A DNA stretch of 64,000 nt from Porticoccaceae bacterium LTM1 (GTDB lineage: Bacteria; Pseudomonadota; Gammaproteobacteria; Pseudomonadales; Porticoccaceae). Each line of letters starts with the position of its first letter. The stretch's first letter is position 1. The DNA lies in NCBI GenBank assembly GCA_030252795.1, contig CP127080.1, forward strand, positions 1,004,501-1,068,500, in the 5' to 3' direction. The notes beneath the pieces were generated by a model, which saw only the letters and a program-made list of their open reading frames with translations, had not been told where the DNA came from and ran no database searches. Below, one piece after another: positions 19,269 through 27,960 of the stretch. The position numbers and the translations under genes were made by a program.

Positions 19269-20375
19269 TCAATAAAGCACTACAGAGCGGATACTTTCGC
19301 CACGATGCATCAAATCAAAGGCATCGTTGATTTTCTCCAGAGGCATGGTGTGGGTAATCAGATCGTCGATATTGAGCTTGCCATCCATATACCAGTCCAC
19401 AATTTTTGGCACATCGGTACGGCCTCTGGCACCACCAAAAGCAGTACCTTTCCAGGAACGACCGGTAACCAGCTGGAACGGACGGGTGGAAATTTCCTGT
19501 CCGGCACCGGCAACCCCGATAATATAGGACTCGCCCCAACCTTTGTGACAGCATTCCAGTGCCTGACGCATGGTGTTTACATTGCCAATACACTCAAAGC
19601 TGTAATCGGCACCGCCGTCGGTGAGTTGAATAATGGCATCGACTACATTTTCCACTTCGTTGGGGTTAATAAAGTCGGTCATGCCAAATTGTTTGGCCAA
19701 TTCCACTTTCGAAGGATTGATGTCGATACCAACAATTTTATTGGCCCCGACCATGCGTGCGCCTTGAATCACATTGAGGCCGATGCCGCCGAGACCAAAT
19801 ACCACTACATTGGCACCAGGTTCTACCTTGGCATCAAAAGCTACCGCGCCAACGCCTGTGGTAACACCACAACCGATGTAGCAAACCTTATCGAAAGGGG
19901 CATCTTCGCGAATCTTTGCCACAGCAATTTCCGGCAGAACGGTATAGTTGGAAAATGTGGAGCAGCCCATGTAGTGCAAAATCGGTTTTCCATCAAGGGA
20001 GAAGCGACTGGTGCCGTCGGGCATAACGCCCTGGCCTTGAGTGGATCTGATTGCCTGGCAGAGATTGGTTTTTGGGTGCAGGCAGAATTTGCACTGGCGA
20101 CACTCAGGTGTGTAGAGAGGTATCACATGATCCCCCGGTTTTACTGATGTAACACCGGCACCTACTTCAACTACAACGCCAGCGCCTTCGTGGCCGAGAA
20201 TTGCCGGAAACGCGCCTTCAGGATCATCACCCGACAGGGTGAATGCATCGGTATGGCAGACGCCGGTGGCTTTGATTTCCACCAGTACCTCTCCTGCTCT
20301 TGGGCCAGCCAGATCCACTTCGTGAATTTCCAGCGGTTTTCCGGCGGCAAATGCAATTGCGGCGCGAGTTTTCAT
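19269..20375 (-). CDS. frmA: S-(hydroxymethyl)glutathione dehydrogenase / class III alcohol dehydrogenase
   Basis: The enzyme oxidises S-hydroxymethylglutathione, formed from formaldehyde and glutathione, to S-formylglutathione with NAD+. Catalytic zinc ligands include Cys40 (TGVCHTDAF) and His62-Glu63 (GHEGAG). The structural zinc site is Cys92, 95, 98 and 106 ([15 protein letters not shown]). The coenzyme motif is [12 protein letters not shown]. The product is 368 residues, normal for class III. AAGGAG lies 7 bases before the ATG. No frmR-type repressor gene is adjacent. Upstream lies a large palindromic repeat. Confidence 0.96.
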   Translation of the reverse strand: MKTRAAIAFAAGKPLEIHEVDLAGPRAGEVLVEIKATGVCHTDAFTLSGDDPEGAFPAILGHEGAGVVVEVGAGVTSVKPGDHVIPLYTPECRQCKFCLHPKTNLCQAIRSTQGQGVMPDGTSRFSLDGKPILHYMGCSTFSNYTVLPEIAVAKIREDAPFDKVCYIGCGVTTGVGAVAFDAKVEPGANVVVFGLGGIGLNVIQGARMVGANKIVGIDINPSKVELAKQFGMTDFINPNEVENVVDAIIQLTDGGADYSFECIGNVNTMRQALECCHKGWGESYIIGVAGAGQEISTRPFQLVTGRSWKGTAFGGARGRTDVPKIVDWYMDGKLNIDDLITHTMPLEKINDAFDLMHRGESIRSVVLY

Positions 20376-20416
20376 GGCGATCTCCTTTCCGATATTTTTG
20401 TTTGGTTATAGCGTGT

Positions 20417-20522
20417 GGATGGAGCCGAATATATTTCCCGGACACGCTGTGAATACATCCCTGTACGCTCGATGGCCGCATCCATGCGGCCAACGGTCCG
20501 TGAAATATATTCGGCTCCATCC
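20417..20522. repeat. Compound palindrome: 21-bp inverted repeat enclosing an inner 7-bp hairpin
   Basis: The left arm 20417-20437 (GGATGGAGCCGAATATATTT plus C) is exactly complementary to 20502-20522. The pairing continues with CGGAC/GTCCG after one mismatch. Inside lies a second hairpin, GGCCGCA-TCCA-TGCGGCC, at 20474-20491. It fills most of the space between the frmA start and the bioA stop, so it lies within or close to the frmA promoter region. It looks like a small non-autonomous repeat element. Confidence 0.88.
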
Positions 20523-20570
20523 TTCAAGTGTTTTGCAAACTCCAGATACCAATTTGCTTTTGAGCAGGCT

Positions 20571-21884
20571 TTATTTCATCTTAGCAATTTTACGATTCCA
20601 GTTTGTCAGTACTCGACACATTCCTTCCGTAAGAGTTGCCAAATCTTCATCATTCATTACATACGGTGGCATGGCATATACACGAGTGCCAAATGGTCGC
20701 AGCCAAATACCATTTTCAACAAATTGTGGTTGTATATCAGATAGTGTTACCGGCTCTTTCAATTCAACAACACCAATACCGCCCAATACTCTTACTTCTT
20801 TTACGCAGTCCAGTTCACGGCAAGGAGCTAATCCGTTTTTCAGGCCATTCTCCAGGCGTTGAATATTTGCCTGCCAATCACTGTTTAGCAGAAGCTCCAG
20901 GCTGGCATTGGCCACTGAGCAGGCCAGTGGATTACCCATAAAGGTCGGGCCATGCATAAATACACCAGCTTCGCCCTCGCTGATGCCCCTGGCAACTTCA
21001 TTGGTGCAAAGGGTAGCTGCGAGGGTCATATAGCCACCGGTAAGGGCTTTGCCCACGCAGAGAATATCCGGGCTGATTTCGGCCCAATCACAGGCAAATA
21101 GCTTTCCAGTACGGCCGAAGCCGGTGGCAATCTCGTCGGCAATCAACAGTACATTGTATTGATCGCACAATTCGCGAACCCGCTTCAGGTATTCAGGGGA
21201 GTAAAAACGCATGCCTCCCGCACCCTGCACAATTGGCTCCAGAATTACCGCAGCAAGCTCTTTGTGATGAGTGGTAATTTTGTCAGTGAAGTCGGCGATA
21301 TAGCGCTCTTCCCAGGGCTGGTCAAAACCGCATTGGGGAGCTTCGCTGAATAGCTGTGTGGGCATGGCGTGTTTGAACAGGTGATGCATTCCGGTGACCG
21401 GGTCACAGACCGCCATCGCGCCAAAGGTATCGCCGTGGTAGCCTTGCCGCAACGCTAAAACGCGATGTTTCTGCGATTGTCCCTGCGAGTGCCAGTATTG
21501 AATGGCCATCTTCAGCGCCACTTCTACACTCACAGAACCGGAGTCAGCCAGAAAGACCCGTTGCAGGGCAGGCGGGGTAATTTCCACCAGGGTGTTTACC
21601 AGCCGGGCCGCGGGCTCATGGCAAATTCCGCCAAACATCACGTGGGCCATTTGTTCGACTTGCTCGTTAACGGCGGAATTGAGTTTAGGGTGGTTGTACC
21701 CGTGAATGACCGACCACCAGGAAGACATACCATCAATTAGCTCCCGGCCATCAGCCAGCTTGATGCGTACACCATTGGCAGATACCACCTGGTAGCTGGC
21801 TTCGGCTTCCAAGGCCGACGAGTAAGGATGCCAGGTGTGTTGTTGGTCAATTTTTTGAACTTGTGATGGAGTTAACGTCTTCAT
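20571..21884 (-). CDS. bioA: Adenosylmethionine-8-amino-7-oxononanoate aminotransferase
   Basis: BioA transfers an amino group from S-adenosylmethionine to 8-amino-7-oxononanoate (KAPA), making DAPA in biotin synthesis. It is a class-III fold-I PLP enzyme. The PLP lysine is Lys279 (VGKALTGGYM), the metal/PLP segment LLIADEIATGFGRTG precedes it, and the N-terminal substrate tryptophans appear in DGMSSWWSVIHGYNHP. The product is 437 residues. No other bio genes are next to it, unlike the usual bioA-bioB divergon. Confidence 0.95.
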   Translation of the reverse strand: MKTLTPSQVQKIDQQHTWHPYSSALEAEASYQVVSANGVRIKLADGRELIDGMSSWWSVIHGYNHPKLNSAVNEQVEQMAHVMFGGICHEPAARLVNTLVEITPPALQRVFLADSGSVSVEVALKMAIQYWHSQGQSQKHRVLALRQGYHGDTFGAMAVCDPVTGMHHLFKHAMPTQLFSEAPQCGFDQPWEERYIADFTDKITTHHKELAAVILEPIVQGAGGMRFYSPEYLKRVRELCDQYNVLLIADEIATGFGRTGKLFACDWAEISPDILCVGKALTGGYMTLAATLCTNEVARGISEGEAGVFMHGPTFMGNPLACSVANASLELLLNSDWQANIQRLENGLKNGLAPCRELDCVKEVRVLGGIGVVELKEPVTLSDIQPQFVENGIWLRPFGTRVYAMPPYVMNDEDLATLTEGMCRVLTNWNRKIAKMK

Positions 21885-21998
21885 TGTCGGGGCAGATCAC
21901 ATCTAGAATGAAGCACGATTGTAAGGCAGCGCTTGCGGTGTTATCAAAGTACCAAATAGAAAAAACACCCGTTTAAGGGGAATGTTGGGGAACACGTC

Positions 21999-22814
21999 AT
22001 GAAAAAGCTAATTACCGCATGCACTACCGTATTACTGCTGGCCGGCGTCAGCCTGAATGCCAGTGCCGAGTATCAGGCCCAATACTGGAGTTTTTGGGAT
22101 CAAAGTAAAAATACCCTGAAAACCATTGACCACAGTGACTGGGATAGCCTGCTCAAGAACTACGTAGTAACTAACCATCCATCCGGAATTAACCGCTTCC
22201 GTTATGCGGATGTTTCCAAGTCTGATCGCAAGAAGCTGGATCGTTATATAGATTCGCTTACTTCCACGGATCCACGTGAATACCGCAAGAGCGTTCAGAA
22301 AGCCTACTGGATTAACCTCTACAATGCGGTAGTGGTGCAGCAGATCCTGAAGAACTATCCGGTCAAGTCTCTGGCTGAAGTGGATAAAGGTGGCGAGAAG
22401 GGCCCTTGGGATGACACTTATATCAAGGTGCAAGGCCAAAAGCTGAGCCTGAACGATATTGAACATCGTATTCTGCGCCCAATTTGGAGTGATCACAAAA
22501 TTCATTTTGCACTGACCGATGGCAGCCTGGGTTCACCGAACCTTCAGCCGACTGCTTATACTAGCCAGAATATGAAACCGATGCTGAAACAGGCGGGTCG
22601 AGATTTTATCAACCATCCTCGCGGACTGACGCTCGAAAAGAACGTCATGCATTGCTCCAAGATCTTTAAGGACTGTCGTAGTGACTTTTGTAAAAGTGAC
22701 AAATCGCTACTGAAATTGTTTGCCCACTATGCGGAAGACCGCAAAGCGCTCTACCTGTTGGGTTTTCAGGGCGAAGTGCAGTACCAGACTGATCTGGCTC
22801 TCAACGCTCCCTAA
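21999..22814 (+). CDS. DUF547 domain-containing secreted protein
   Basis: The product has a clear signal peptide (cut near ASA-EYQ, about residue 23). A DUF547 domain fills most of the 271 residues and includes the conserved pieces [15 protein letters not shown] and [11 protein letters not shown] plus the [14 protein letters not shown] region. DUF547 proteins resemble a papain/transglutaminase-like fold in some predictions, but their function is unknown. It lies alone between divergent bioA and ttcA and is followed by an intrinsic terminator. A ribosome site (GGGGAA) lies before the ATG. Confidence 0.88.
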   Translation: MKKLITACTTVLLLAGVSLNASAEYQAQYWSFWDQSKNTLKTIDHSDWDSLLKNYVVTNHPSGINRFRYADVSKSDRKKLDRYIDSLTSTDPREYRKSVQKAYWINLYNAVVVQQILKNYPVKSLAEVDKGGEKGPWDDTYIKVQGQKLSLNDIEHRILRPIWSDHKIHFALTDGSLGSPNLQPTAYTSQNMKPMLKQAGRDFINHPRGLTLEKNVMHCSKIFKDCRSDFCKSDKSLLKLFAHYAEDRKALYLLGFQGEVQYQTDLALNAP

Positions 22815-22828
22815 GGTACATTCAGATC

Positions 22829-22861
22829 GAAACAGGCCGCCTTGTGCGGCCTGTTTTCGTT
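22829..22861 (+). terminator. Intrinsic terminator after the DUF547 gene
   Basis: The stem AAACAGGCCGC with GCGGCCTGTTT (11 bp) has a 5-base loop and is followed by TTCGTTT. Confidence 0.88.
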
Positions 22862-22948
22862 TGGCGAACTCAATCATCTTGTCGCTTTCCCCAGCTGTCC
22901 AGAAAACGTACAATAGCGCCCCATTTTTCACTCCGACCAGATACACCG

Positions 22949-23800
22949 ATGTCAGATCAAGATAACCGCAAGCAACGCCTTGAATTCAACAAGCTGCAGA
23001 AGCGCCTGCGCCGCCATGTCGGCGAAGCCATTGCCGATTACAACATGATCGAAGAGGGCGACAAGGTGATGGTGTGCCTGTCCGGTGGTAAAGACTCCTA
23101 CGCGATGCTCGATATATTGCTGAATCTGCAGCAGAGCGCTCCGATCAAGTTTGAAATTGTGGCAGTGAACCTGGACCAGAAACAGCCTGGATTCCCTGAG
23201 CATATACTGCCGGAATACCTTGAGAGTATCGGTGTTCCCTACGCAATTCTGGAAAAAGACACCTACAGCGTGGTGAAGTCGGTGATTCCGGAAGGTAAAA
23301 CCACCTGTGGTCTCTGCTCGCGCCTGCGTCGCGGCACCTTGTACGGATACGCCCAGGAGATTGGTGCTACCAAAATAGCGTTGGGCCACCACCGTGATGA
23401 CATTATCGAAACCCTGTTCCTGAATATGTTTTACAACGGCAAGCTGAAGGCTATGCCGCCCAAGCTGTTGTCTGACGACAAGCAGAACATAGTGATTCGC
23501 CCCCTTGCCTATTGTAAAGAGGCGGATCTGATTCGCTACGCCGATGCTAAAGTGTTCCCGATTATTCCCTGCAACCTGTGTGGCTCGCAGGAAAACCTGC
23601 AGCGTCAGGTGATCAAGGAGATGCTCAACAACTGGGACAAGCAGTTCCCGGGGCGTGTGGAGACGATCTTCTCCAGCATCAAAAATGTTGCTCCATCCCA
23701 ATTGGCGGACAACGAGTTGTTCGACTTCAAAGGCTTGCAACTGGGTCGTATTGAAGTAGACGACAGTCTGTTTGAGCGTATTGATGTCGTAAACCTGTAG
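22949..23800 (+). CDS. ttcA: tRNA 2-thiocytidine synthetase TtcA
   Basis: TtcA makes 2-thiocytidine at position 32 of some tRNAs, using ATP and an iron-sulfur cluster. The PP-loop is SGGKDS (45-50). Cluster-binding cysteines are in CGLC and in CNLCGSQ. I start at ATG 22949 because it gives the family N-terminus ([12 protein letters not shown]); an extension to 22844 would run back over the preceding terminator. The product is 283 residues. A short hairpin with T-rich tail follows the stop. Confidence 0.95.
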   Translation: MSDQDNRKQRLEFNKLQKRLRRHVGEAIADYNMIEEGDKVMVCLSGGKDSYAMLDILLNLQQSAPIKFEIVAVNLDQKQPGFPEHILPEYLESIGVPYAILEKDTYSVVKSVIPEGKTTCGLCSRLRRGTLYGYAQEIGATKIALGHHRDDIIETLFLNMFYNGKLKAMPPKLLSDDKQNIVIRPLAYCKEADLIRYADAKVFPIIPCNLCGSQENLQRQVIKEMLNNWDKQFPGRVETIFSSIKNVAPSQLADNELFDFKGLQLGRIEVDDSLFERIDVVNL

Positions 23801-23825
23801 GGTGCGCCATGCGCACCAATTTTTG
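23801..23825 (+). terminator. Probable short terminator after ttcA
   Basis: GGTGCG pairs with CGCACC around CCATG, starts immediately after the TAG stop and is followed by AATTTTTG. The stem is short (6 bp) but GC-rich. Confidence 0.6.
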
Positions 23826-23859
23826 TTCGTAATCGCATACAGCGGAACAACCCAAAATT

Positions 23860-25758
23860 ATGATTCGCCTTGAAACTATTGAACTGCGCCGCGGTGGCAA
23901 AGCACTGCTGCACGACGCCAGTGCGACCATCCATCCTGGCCAGCGTGTCGGCCTGGTAGGAGCTAACGGCTGTGGTAAATCGACACTGTTTGCCATGTTG
24001 CGCGGTGAGCTGGAGGTAGATCAGGGCTCGGTGTCATTCCCTTCCGAGTGGCGCATTGCCGATGTGGCCCAGGAAACACCGGCGCTGGAGCGCACGGTTC
24101 TGGATCACACCATAGATGCAGACTCGCATTTTAGAAAACTGCAACAGGAAATGATGCAGGCCGAAGGTGAGCGGCTGGCGGATTTGATGCACCAGTTTGA
24201 AGCTATTGACGGTTACAGCATGGAAGCCCGTGCTGGTAAATTGTTGCACGGTCTTGGTTTTAGTGAGGCTGAACAGAAACGCCCGGTAAAAAGTTTTTCT
24301 GGTGGCTGGCGGATGCGTATCAACCTGGCGCGTGCGCTGTTGATTCCTTCTGAGCTGTTGTTGCTCGATGAGCCCACCAACCACCTGGATCTGGATGCGA
24401 TTTTCTGGCTGGAAAACTGGCTGCAGAGCTATTCCGGCACACTGTTGTTGATCTCTCACGATCGGGAATTCCTCGACCGGGTGGTAAACGGCATTATTCA
24501 CGTCGAGCACCAGACCCTGTTCAGCTATAGCGGCAATTACTCCAGCTTTGAACGTCAGCGTGGCGAGCGTCTCGCGCAGCAGCAGGCTGTTTACGAAAAA
24601 GAGCAGCGCCAGAAAGCGCACCTGCAAAAATACATCGACAAATTCCGCTATAAGGCTACCAAGGCCCGTCAGGCACAGAGCCGTATCAAGGCGCTGGAAA
24701 AACTGACCGCTACAGCACCACTGCTGGCTGCCAGTGGCTTTGATTTTGAGTTTGGAGAGCCAGCAGCGCTGAGCTCACCCCTGATTTCGCTGGATCAGGT
24801 ACAGGTGGGCTATGGCGAAAAGCTGATTCTCAATCGAATTCACCTCAATTTACAGCCCGGTGCCCGGATTGGTCTGCTGGGACCGAACGGTGCCGGTAAA
24901 TCCACACTGATCAAATTGCTGGCCGGGCAGTTGCAACCACAAAGTGGTGAGCTGGTGCGGGGTGGAAATCTGGCGGTGGGCTACTTTGCCCAGCATCAGG
25001 TGGAAGCATTGGATATGCAAGCCAGTCCTCTGTTGCATTTGCAGCGCATCGCACCTCAAGCCAGCGAACAGCAGTTGCGGGATTTTCTCGGCGGCTTTGC
25101 GTTTCGTGGTGACAAGGTTAACGACACGGTTGGGCCATTCTCCGGTGGGGAAAAAGCACGCATGGCGTTGGCTTTGCTGGTTTGGCAGCGTCCGAATCTG
25201 TTGCTACTGGACGAACCGACCAACCACCTCGACCTTGATATGCGTGAGGCACTGGTGTTTGCGATACAGTCTTTTACCGGAGCTGTAGTGGTGGTGTCTC
25301 ACGATCGTCACTTGCTGAGTACGGTGGTGGATGAATTTTATCTGGTAGCCAACGGTGTTGCTGCGCCCTTTGATGGCGACCTGGAAGACTATCACCGGTT
25401 TCTGCTCGATAGCGGAAGAAAATCGGAAAACAGTAAGTCTCAAGTCACCACCGCCAGTGTACAGCGCAAGGATCGCAAACGGTTGGAAGCGGAATTTCGC
25501 GCCAGCGTCAGTCCAATTAAAAAAGAGATTAATCAGCTCGAAAAACAGCTGGAAAAGGATTTGGAACAGCTCGATACTCTAGAGCAGCAGCTGGCTGACC
25601 CTTCGGTGTATGAAAAACAAAATGCCGAAAAAATGACTCGCTTACTTAAAGAGCAGGGCAGTTTAAAAACAGCGATGGAAGAGCGCGAAGCGCGTTGGCT
25701 GGAGCTGGAAGATTTGCTGGAAACCAAAAACAGTGAATTTCAGGCGAGCCTGGCTTAG
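23860..25758 (+). CDS. yheS: ABC-F family ATPase, YheS type
   Basis: ABC-F proteins have two ATPase cassettes and no membrane part; they bind the ribosomal E site and relieve stalled translation. The two Walker A motifs are GANGCGKST and GPNGAGKST, the signatures FSGGWRMR and FSGGEKAR, and each Walker B ends in LLLDEPTNHLDLD. The linker between cassettes (about 235-300) is a basic helical pair. The C-terminus (about 545-630) is a predicted coiled coil rich in Glu, Lys and Gln. The 632-residue protein matches E. coli YheS closely by eye over its whole length. Confidence 0.93.
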   Translation: MIRLETIELRRGGKALLHDASATIHPGQRVGLVGANGCGKSTLFAMLRGELEVDQGSVSFPSEWRIADVAQETPALERTVLDHTIDADSHFRKLQQEMMQAEGERLADLMHQFEAIDGYSMEARAGKLLHGLGFSEAEQKRPVKSFSGGWRMRINLARALLIPSELLLLDEPTNHLDLDAIFWLENWLQSYSGTLLLISHDREFLDRVVNGIIHVEHQTLFSYSGNYSSFERQRGERLAQQQAVYEKEQRQKAHLQKYIDKFRYKATKARQAQSRIKALEKLTATAPLLAASGFDFEFGEPAALSSPLISLDQVQVGYGEKLILNRIHLNLQPGARIGLLGPNGAGKSTLIKLLAGQLQPQSGELVRGGNLAVGYFAQHQVEALDMQASPLLHLQRIAPQASEQQLRDFLGGFAFRGDKVNDTVGPFSGGEKARMALALLVWQRPNLLLLDEPTNHLDLDMREALVFAIQSFTGAVVVVSHDRHLLSTVVDEFYLVANGVAAPFDGDLEDYHRFLLDSGRKSENSKSQVTTASVQRKDRKRLEAEFRASVSPIKKEINQLEKQLEKDLEQLDTLEQQLADPSVYEKQNAEKMTRLLKEQGSLKTAMEEREARWLELEDLLETKNSEFQASLA

Positions 25759-25799
25759 CACCTGTCGGTAATAACTCAACAAAATAGCTGCGTATTCAG

Positions 25800-26306
25800 T
25801 TACGCAGCTATCGCATCCTCGCTTTCAATCTCATATTCAAATCCCGCCAATAACTGGTAGGAGTCGACAAAATCCGCTACTGAAGCGGATGCCTTGGCGT
25901 GAAAATAGCGGTGCCAGATTTTGGCTAATGCGACGATGTCCCCATCTTCCGGCAGCAGCAGGTTATGGCGTTTATACACCATCCAGGCGATTGCGGTGGC
26001 ATAGTTCAGATTGGCGGTTAATTCCTGATGAGGGTTGTTGAGAAAGCTTCGTTGTCCGGCCAGGCCTCGAATATGACTGGCAAGGTCAGGTTGATCAATC
26101 AAGTATTTGTCCCACACCGCCTGATGGGTCTGTGGAGATATGTGGTAAATCCCCAGAAAGCGACCGGATTTCAGGTTCTGGCCCAACCCTGATTCTTGAA
26201 TGGCGGTGCCAACCAAAAGGTTTTCGGCGGCTATCGACCAATCCCCAAGCTGCTTCAGGGTGTCGCGAACCACCATGGTACGCAACGCATTTGCGGCGAG
26301 CATCAT
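25800..26306 (-). CDS. Hypothetical protein with lysozyme/transglycosylase-like Glu-Ser motif
   Basis: I do not recognise a named family. The segment LLVGTAIQESGLGQN (about residues 30-44), followed by GIYHISPQTH and later ANLNYATAIAWMVYKRH, recalls the catalytic Glu and helical core of SLT-like lytic transglycosylases or phage lysozyme-type proteins. There is no signal peptide. The frame extends to 26330, but GGAGGT at 26311-26316 points to one of the paired ATG codons at 26306 or 26303. The product is about 168 residues. It is convergent with yheS and isolated from other genes. Confidence 0.6.
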   Translation of the reverse strand: MMLAANALRTMVVRDTLKQLGDWSIAAENLLVGTAIQESGLGQNLKSGRFLGIYHISPQTHQAVWDKYLIDQPDLASHIRGLAGQRSFLNNPHQELTANLNYATAIAWMVYKRHNLLLPEDGDIVALAKIWHRYFHAKASASVADFVDSYQLLAGFEYEIESEDAIAA

Positions 26307-26489
26307 TGCTACCTCCATCGGGCTTGCCATCCATTATGACGCCCGTTTTGTTGTTAATGGGCACTGATTTTTGGTGGCCCATATTTCAGTCAGGCTGTAA
26401 TGCTTTCCCCCAGCCAGTCCTATTTCTTTAGTTTTTATAGGAGGTTAGATAAGGCTATTCAAGTTTTTGTGAAAAAAAATGGCTAATTT

Positions 26490-26507
26490 ATGTGCATTGA
26501 TGCACAT
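26490..26507. promoter_or_regulatory. Operator-like dyad upstream of the macrodomain gene
   Basis: ATGTGCA-TTGA-TGCACAT is a perfect 7-bp dyad in an AT-rich stretch about 110 bases before the ATG at 26617. It could be a regulator site for the macrodomain gene. The regulator is not identifiable. Confidence 0.35.
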
Positions 26508-26616
26508 TTGTGGTTAAAAAGTATACAGATTCTATTTTGGAAACATAGGCGACACTAATAGCTGTTAAAGCATTGACTGATTTGCTAGCTTTAAAACAGG
26601 CTATCAAGGAGTCGAC

Positions 26617-27129
26617 ATGCATCGATTACGAGTTCATCAGGGAGACATCACCAAGCTGGAAGTGGATGCCATTGTGAACGCCGCCAACAACCGCCTGGCG
26701 GGAGGTGGGGGTGTGGATGGCGCTATACACCGTGCTGCTGGGCCGCTGTTACTGGAGGCCTGTCTCAGACTCAATGGTTGTCCAACAGGCGAAGTGAAAT
26801 TGACCCATGGATTTGACCTGCCGGCTCGATATGTACTGCATGCGGTTGGACCGGTGTGGCAGGGAGGGCATCACGGCGAGGCTAAATTGCTGGCCAAGTG
26901 CTATCAGCATGCCATGCAAATTGCTCGGGAAGAGGGAATTACCAGTATTGCCTTTCCCGCTATCAGTTGTGGGGTATACCACTTCCCTGCCGACCAGGCA
27001 GTGGAGATTGCTGTGCGCGAGGTGGTGAAGGCTTTGCCGGCTAACCCGCAGATAGAAGAGGTTGTATTCTGTTGTTACGATGATGAAATGGCAAACCTGT
27101 ATCGGCAGCAGCTAGAAGCTGTTTCATAA
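26617..27129 (+). CDS. ymdB: Macrodomain O-acetyl-ADP-ribose deacetylase (YmdB-like)
   Basis: The protein is a single macrodomain that probably hydrolyses O-acetyl-ADP-ribose or ADP-ribose esters; E. coli YmdB also modulates RNase III. Diagnostic parts are DAIVNAANNRLAGGGGVDGAIHRAAG (given here in pieces: DAIVNAANN, then GGGGVDGAIHRAAG, residues about 17-42) and FPAISCGVYHFP near the distal ribose. The product is 170 residues with a good AAGGAG site before the ATG. Substrate is inferred from family only. Confidence 0.9.
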   Translation: MHRLRVHQGDITKLEVDAIVNAANNRLAGGGGVDGAIHRAAGPLLLEACLRLNGCPTGEVKLTHGFDLPARYVLHAVGPVWQGGHHGEAKLLAKCYQHAMQIAREEGITSIAFPAISCGVYHFPADQAVEIAVREVVKALPANPQIEEVVFCCYDDEMANLYRQQLEAVS

Positions 27130-27183
27130 CCTAGCGAACGCAGTAGTTATGAAACTGCTTCAATAACAACAGGGATAATCACA

Positions 27184-27444
27184 ATGAGCAAACTCAAAAA
27201 TGAACCGCAACTGGTCAAGGAAGCAATTCGGGTTGGCATGGTCTATGCGAAAAAACGCGGTGTGGCGCAATTTGATGCAACCGATTCCGCTCATTTGAAA
27301 ATTGAATATGTCTACCGGCTGCTGGTTCATGACAAGTTATTGCAGCCATTGCCGAAAGGGCAGGAAACCGAAATAAATATGAAGCACAAACTGGCAATGT
27401 GGATGTCCCGGCAACTGCCTGAAGGGCATGAGCTGTTGAAATAA
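27184..27444 (+). CDS. DUF5062 family protein
   Basis: This 86-residue soluble protein resembles DUF5062 proteins of marine gammaproteobacteria. Recognisable parts are EAIRVGMVYAKKRG near the start and VYRLLVHDKLLQPLP in the middle. It starts 54 bases after the macrodomain gene and may be in the same transcript. A weak AGGGATAAT precedes the ATG. No function is known. Confidence 0.75.
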   Translation: MSKLKNEPQLVKEAIRVGMVYAKKRGVAQFDATDSAHLKIEYVYRLLVHDKLLQPLPKGQETEINMKHKLAMWMSRQLPEGHELLK

Positions 27445-27561
27445 AGCCCCGTTGGGTGAACTATTCATTTATGGTTTTCCAGTGCCAACTGTCACTGGCA
27501 ATTTAGCTTTGGATCTCTAGCATACCTTCTTTCCCTTCTTTCCCTTCTATGCCTTTAGGGT

Positions 27562-27580
27562 CTTAGGTGTATAACCTAAG
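27562..27580. promoter_or_regulatory. Dyad CTTAGGT-N5-ACCTAAG upstream of the SBP relic and gltS
   Basis: A perfect 7-bp dyad with a GTATA spacer. Its AGGT...ACCT half-sites resemble the dyad at 31647-31665 next to the LysR gene, so it may be a second site of that regulator. The resemblance is by eye and the spacers differ (5 versus 3). Confidence 0.3.
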
Positions 27581-27589
27581 TCTATATAA

Positions 27590-27895
27590 GGCCTAACAAT
27601 CGCCATAATCCTCAAACCAGATTCGCCATATACTGCTGACATAACTTCCGGGATGCAGGCGATAGTCGCAGGAGAAGTTGATGCTATTGCCTATGACGTA
27701 CCATTGCTTAAATATCTGGTAGGTAAAGAGTTTCCGGGAGAATTGGAGGTGATACCTACTGTTGTTGAGCGGCAGGACTATGGAGTTACCTTGCCGACAG
27801 GCAGTCCTTTGCGTAATCAGATTAATCGCGTCATGTTGAGGATTATTACTCAACCGGTATGGCAAAACACGCTTCAGAGTTATTTTGGAAAATAA
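27590..27895 (+). pseudogene. Relic of an amino-acid-type periplasmic binding protein (SBP_bac_3), C-terminal part
   Basis: From a TAA at 27587 to the stop at 27893 the frame encodes about 101 residues. They look like the last third of a type-2 periplasmic binding protein: MQAIVAGEVDAIAYDVPLL, then YGVTLPTGSPLRNQINRVML and ending QSYFGK. Family members are about 230-350 residues with a signal peptide, and nothing upstream supplies the missing part. The part before Met27653 is also in frame (TIAIILKPDSPY), so the true fragment is longer than a Met-to-stop call would suggest. It overlaps no confident gltS start but abuts it, and may once have served the same substrate. Confidence 0.65.
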
Positions 27896-27960
27896 GATCT
27901 TCTATACCTGAAGGGCGATACATGTGTTCCCTGGTCGTATCAAACAAAGAAAGTGAATAT

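Noticed and set aside
19245-20147. Plus-strand open frame of 300 codons opposite frmA
   Set aside because: The frmA protein on the other strand has all zinc and coenzyme motifs; the antisense product resembles nothing.
22844-22948. N-terminal extension of TtcA
   Set aside because: It begins within the intrinsic terminator of the preceding gene. The family start is at ATG 22949.
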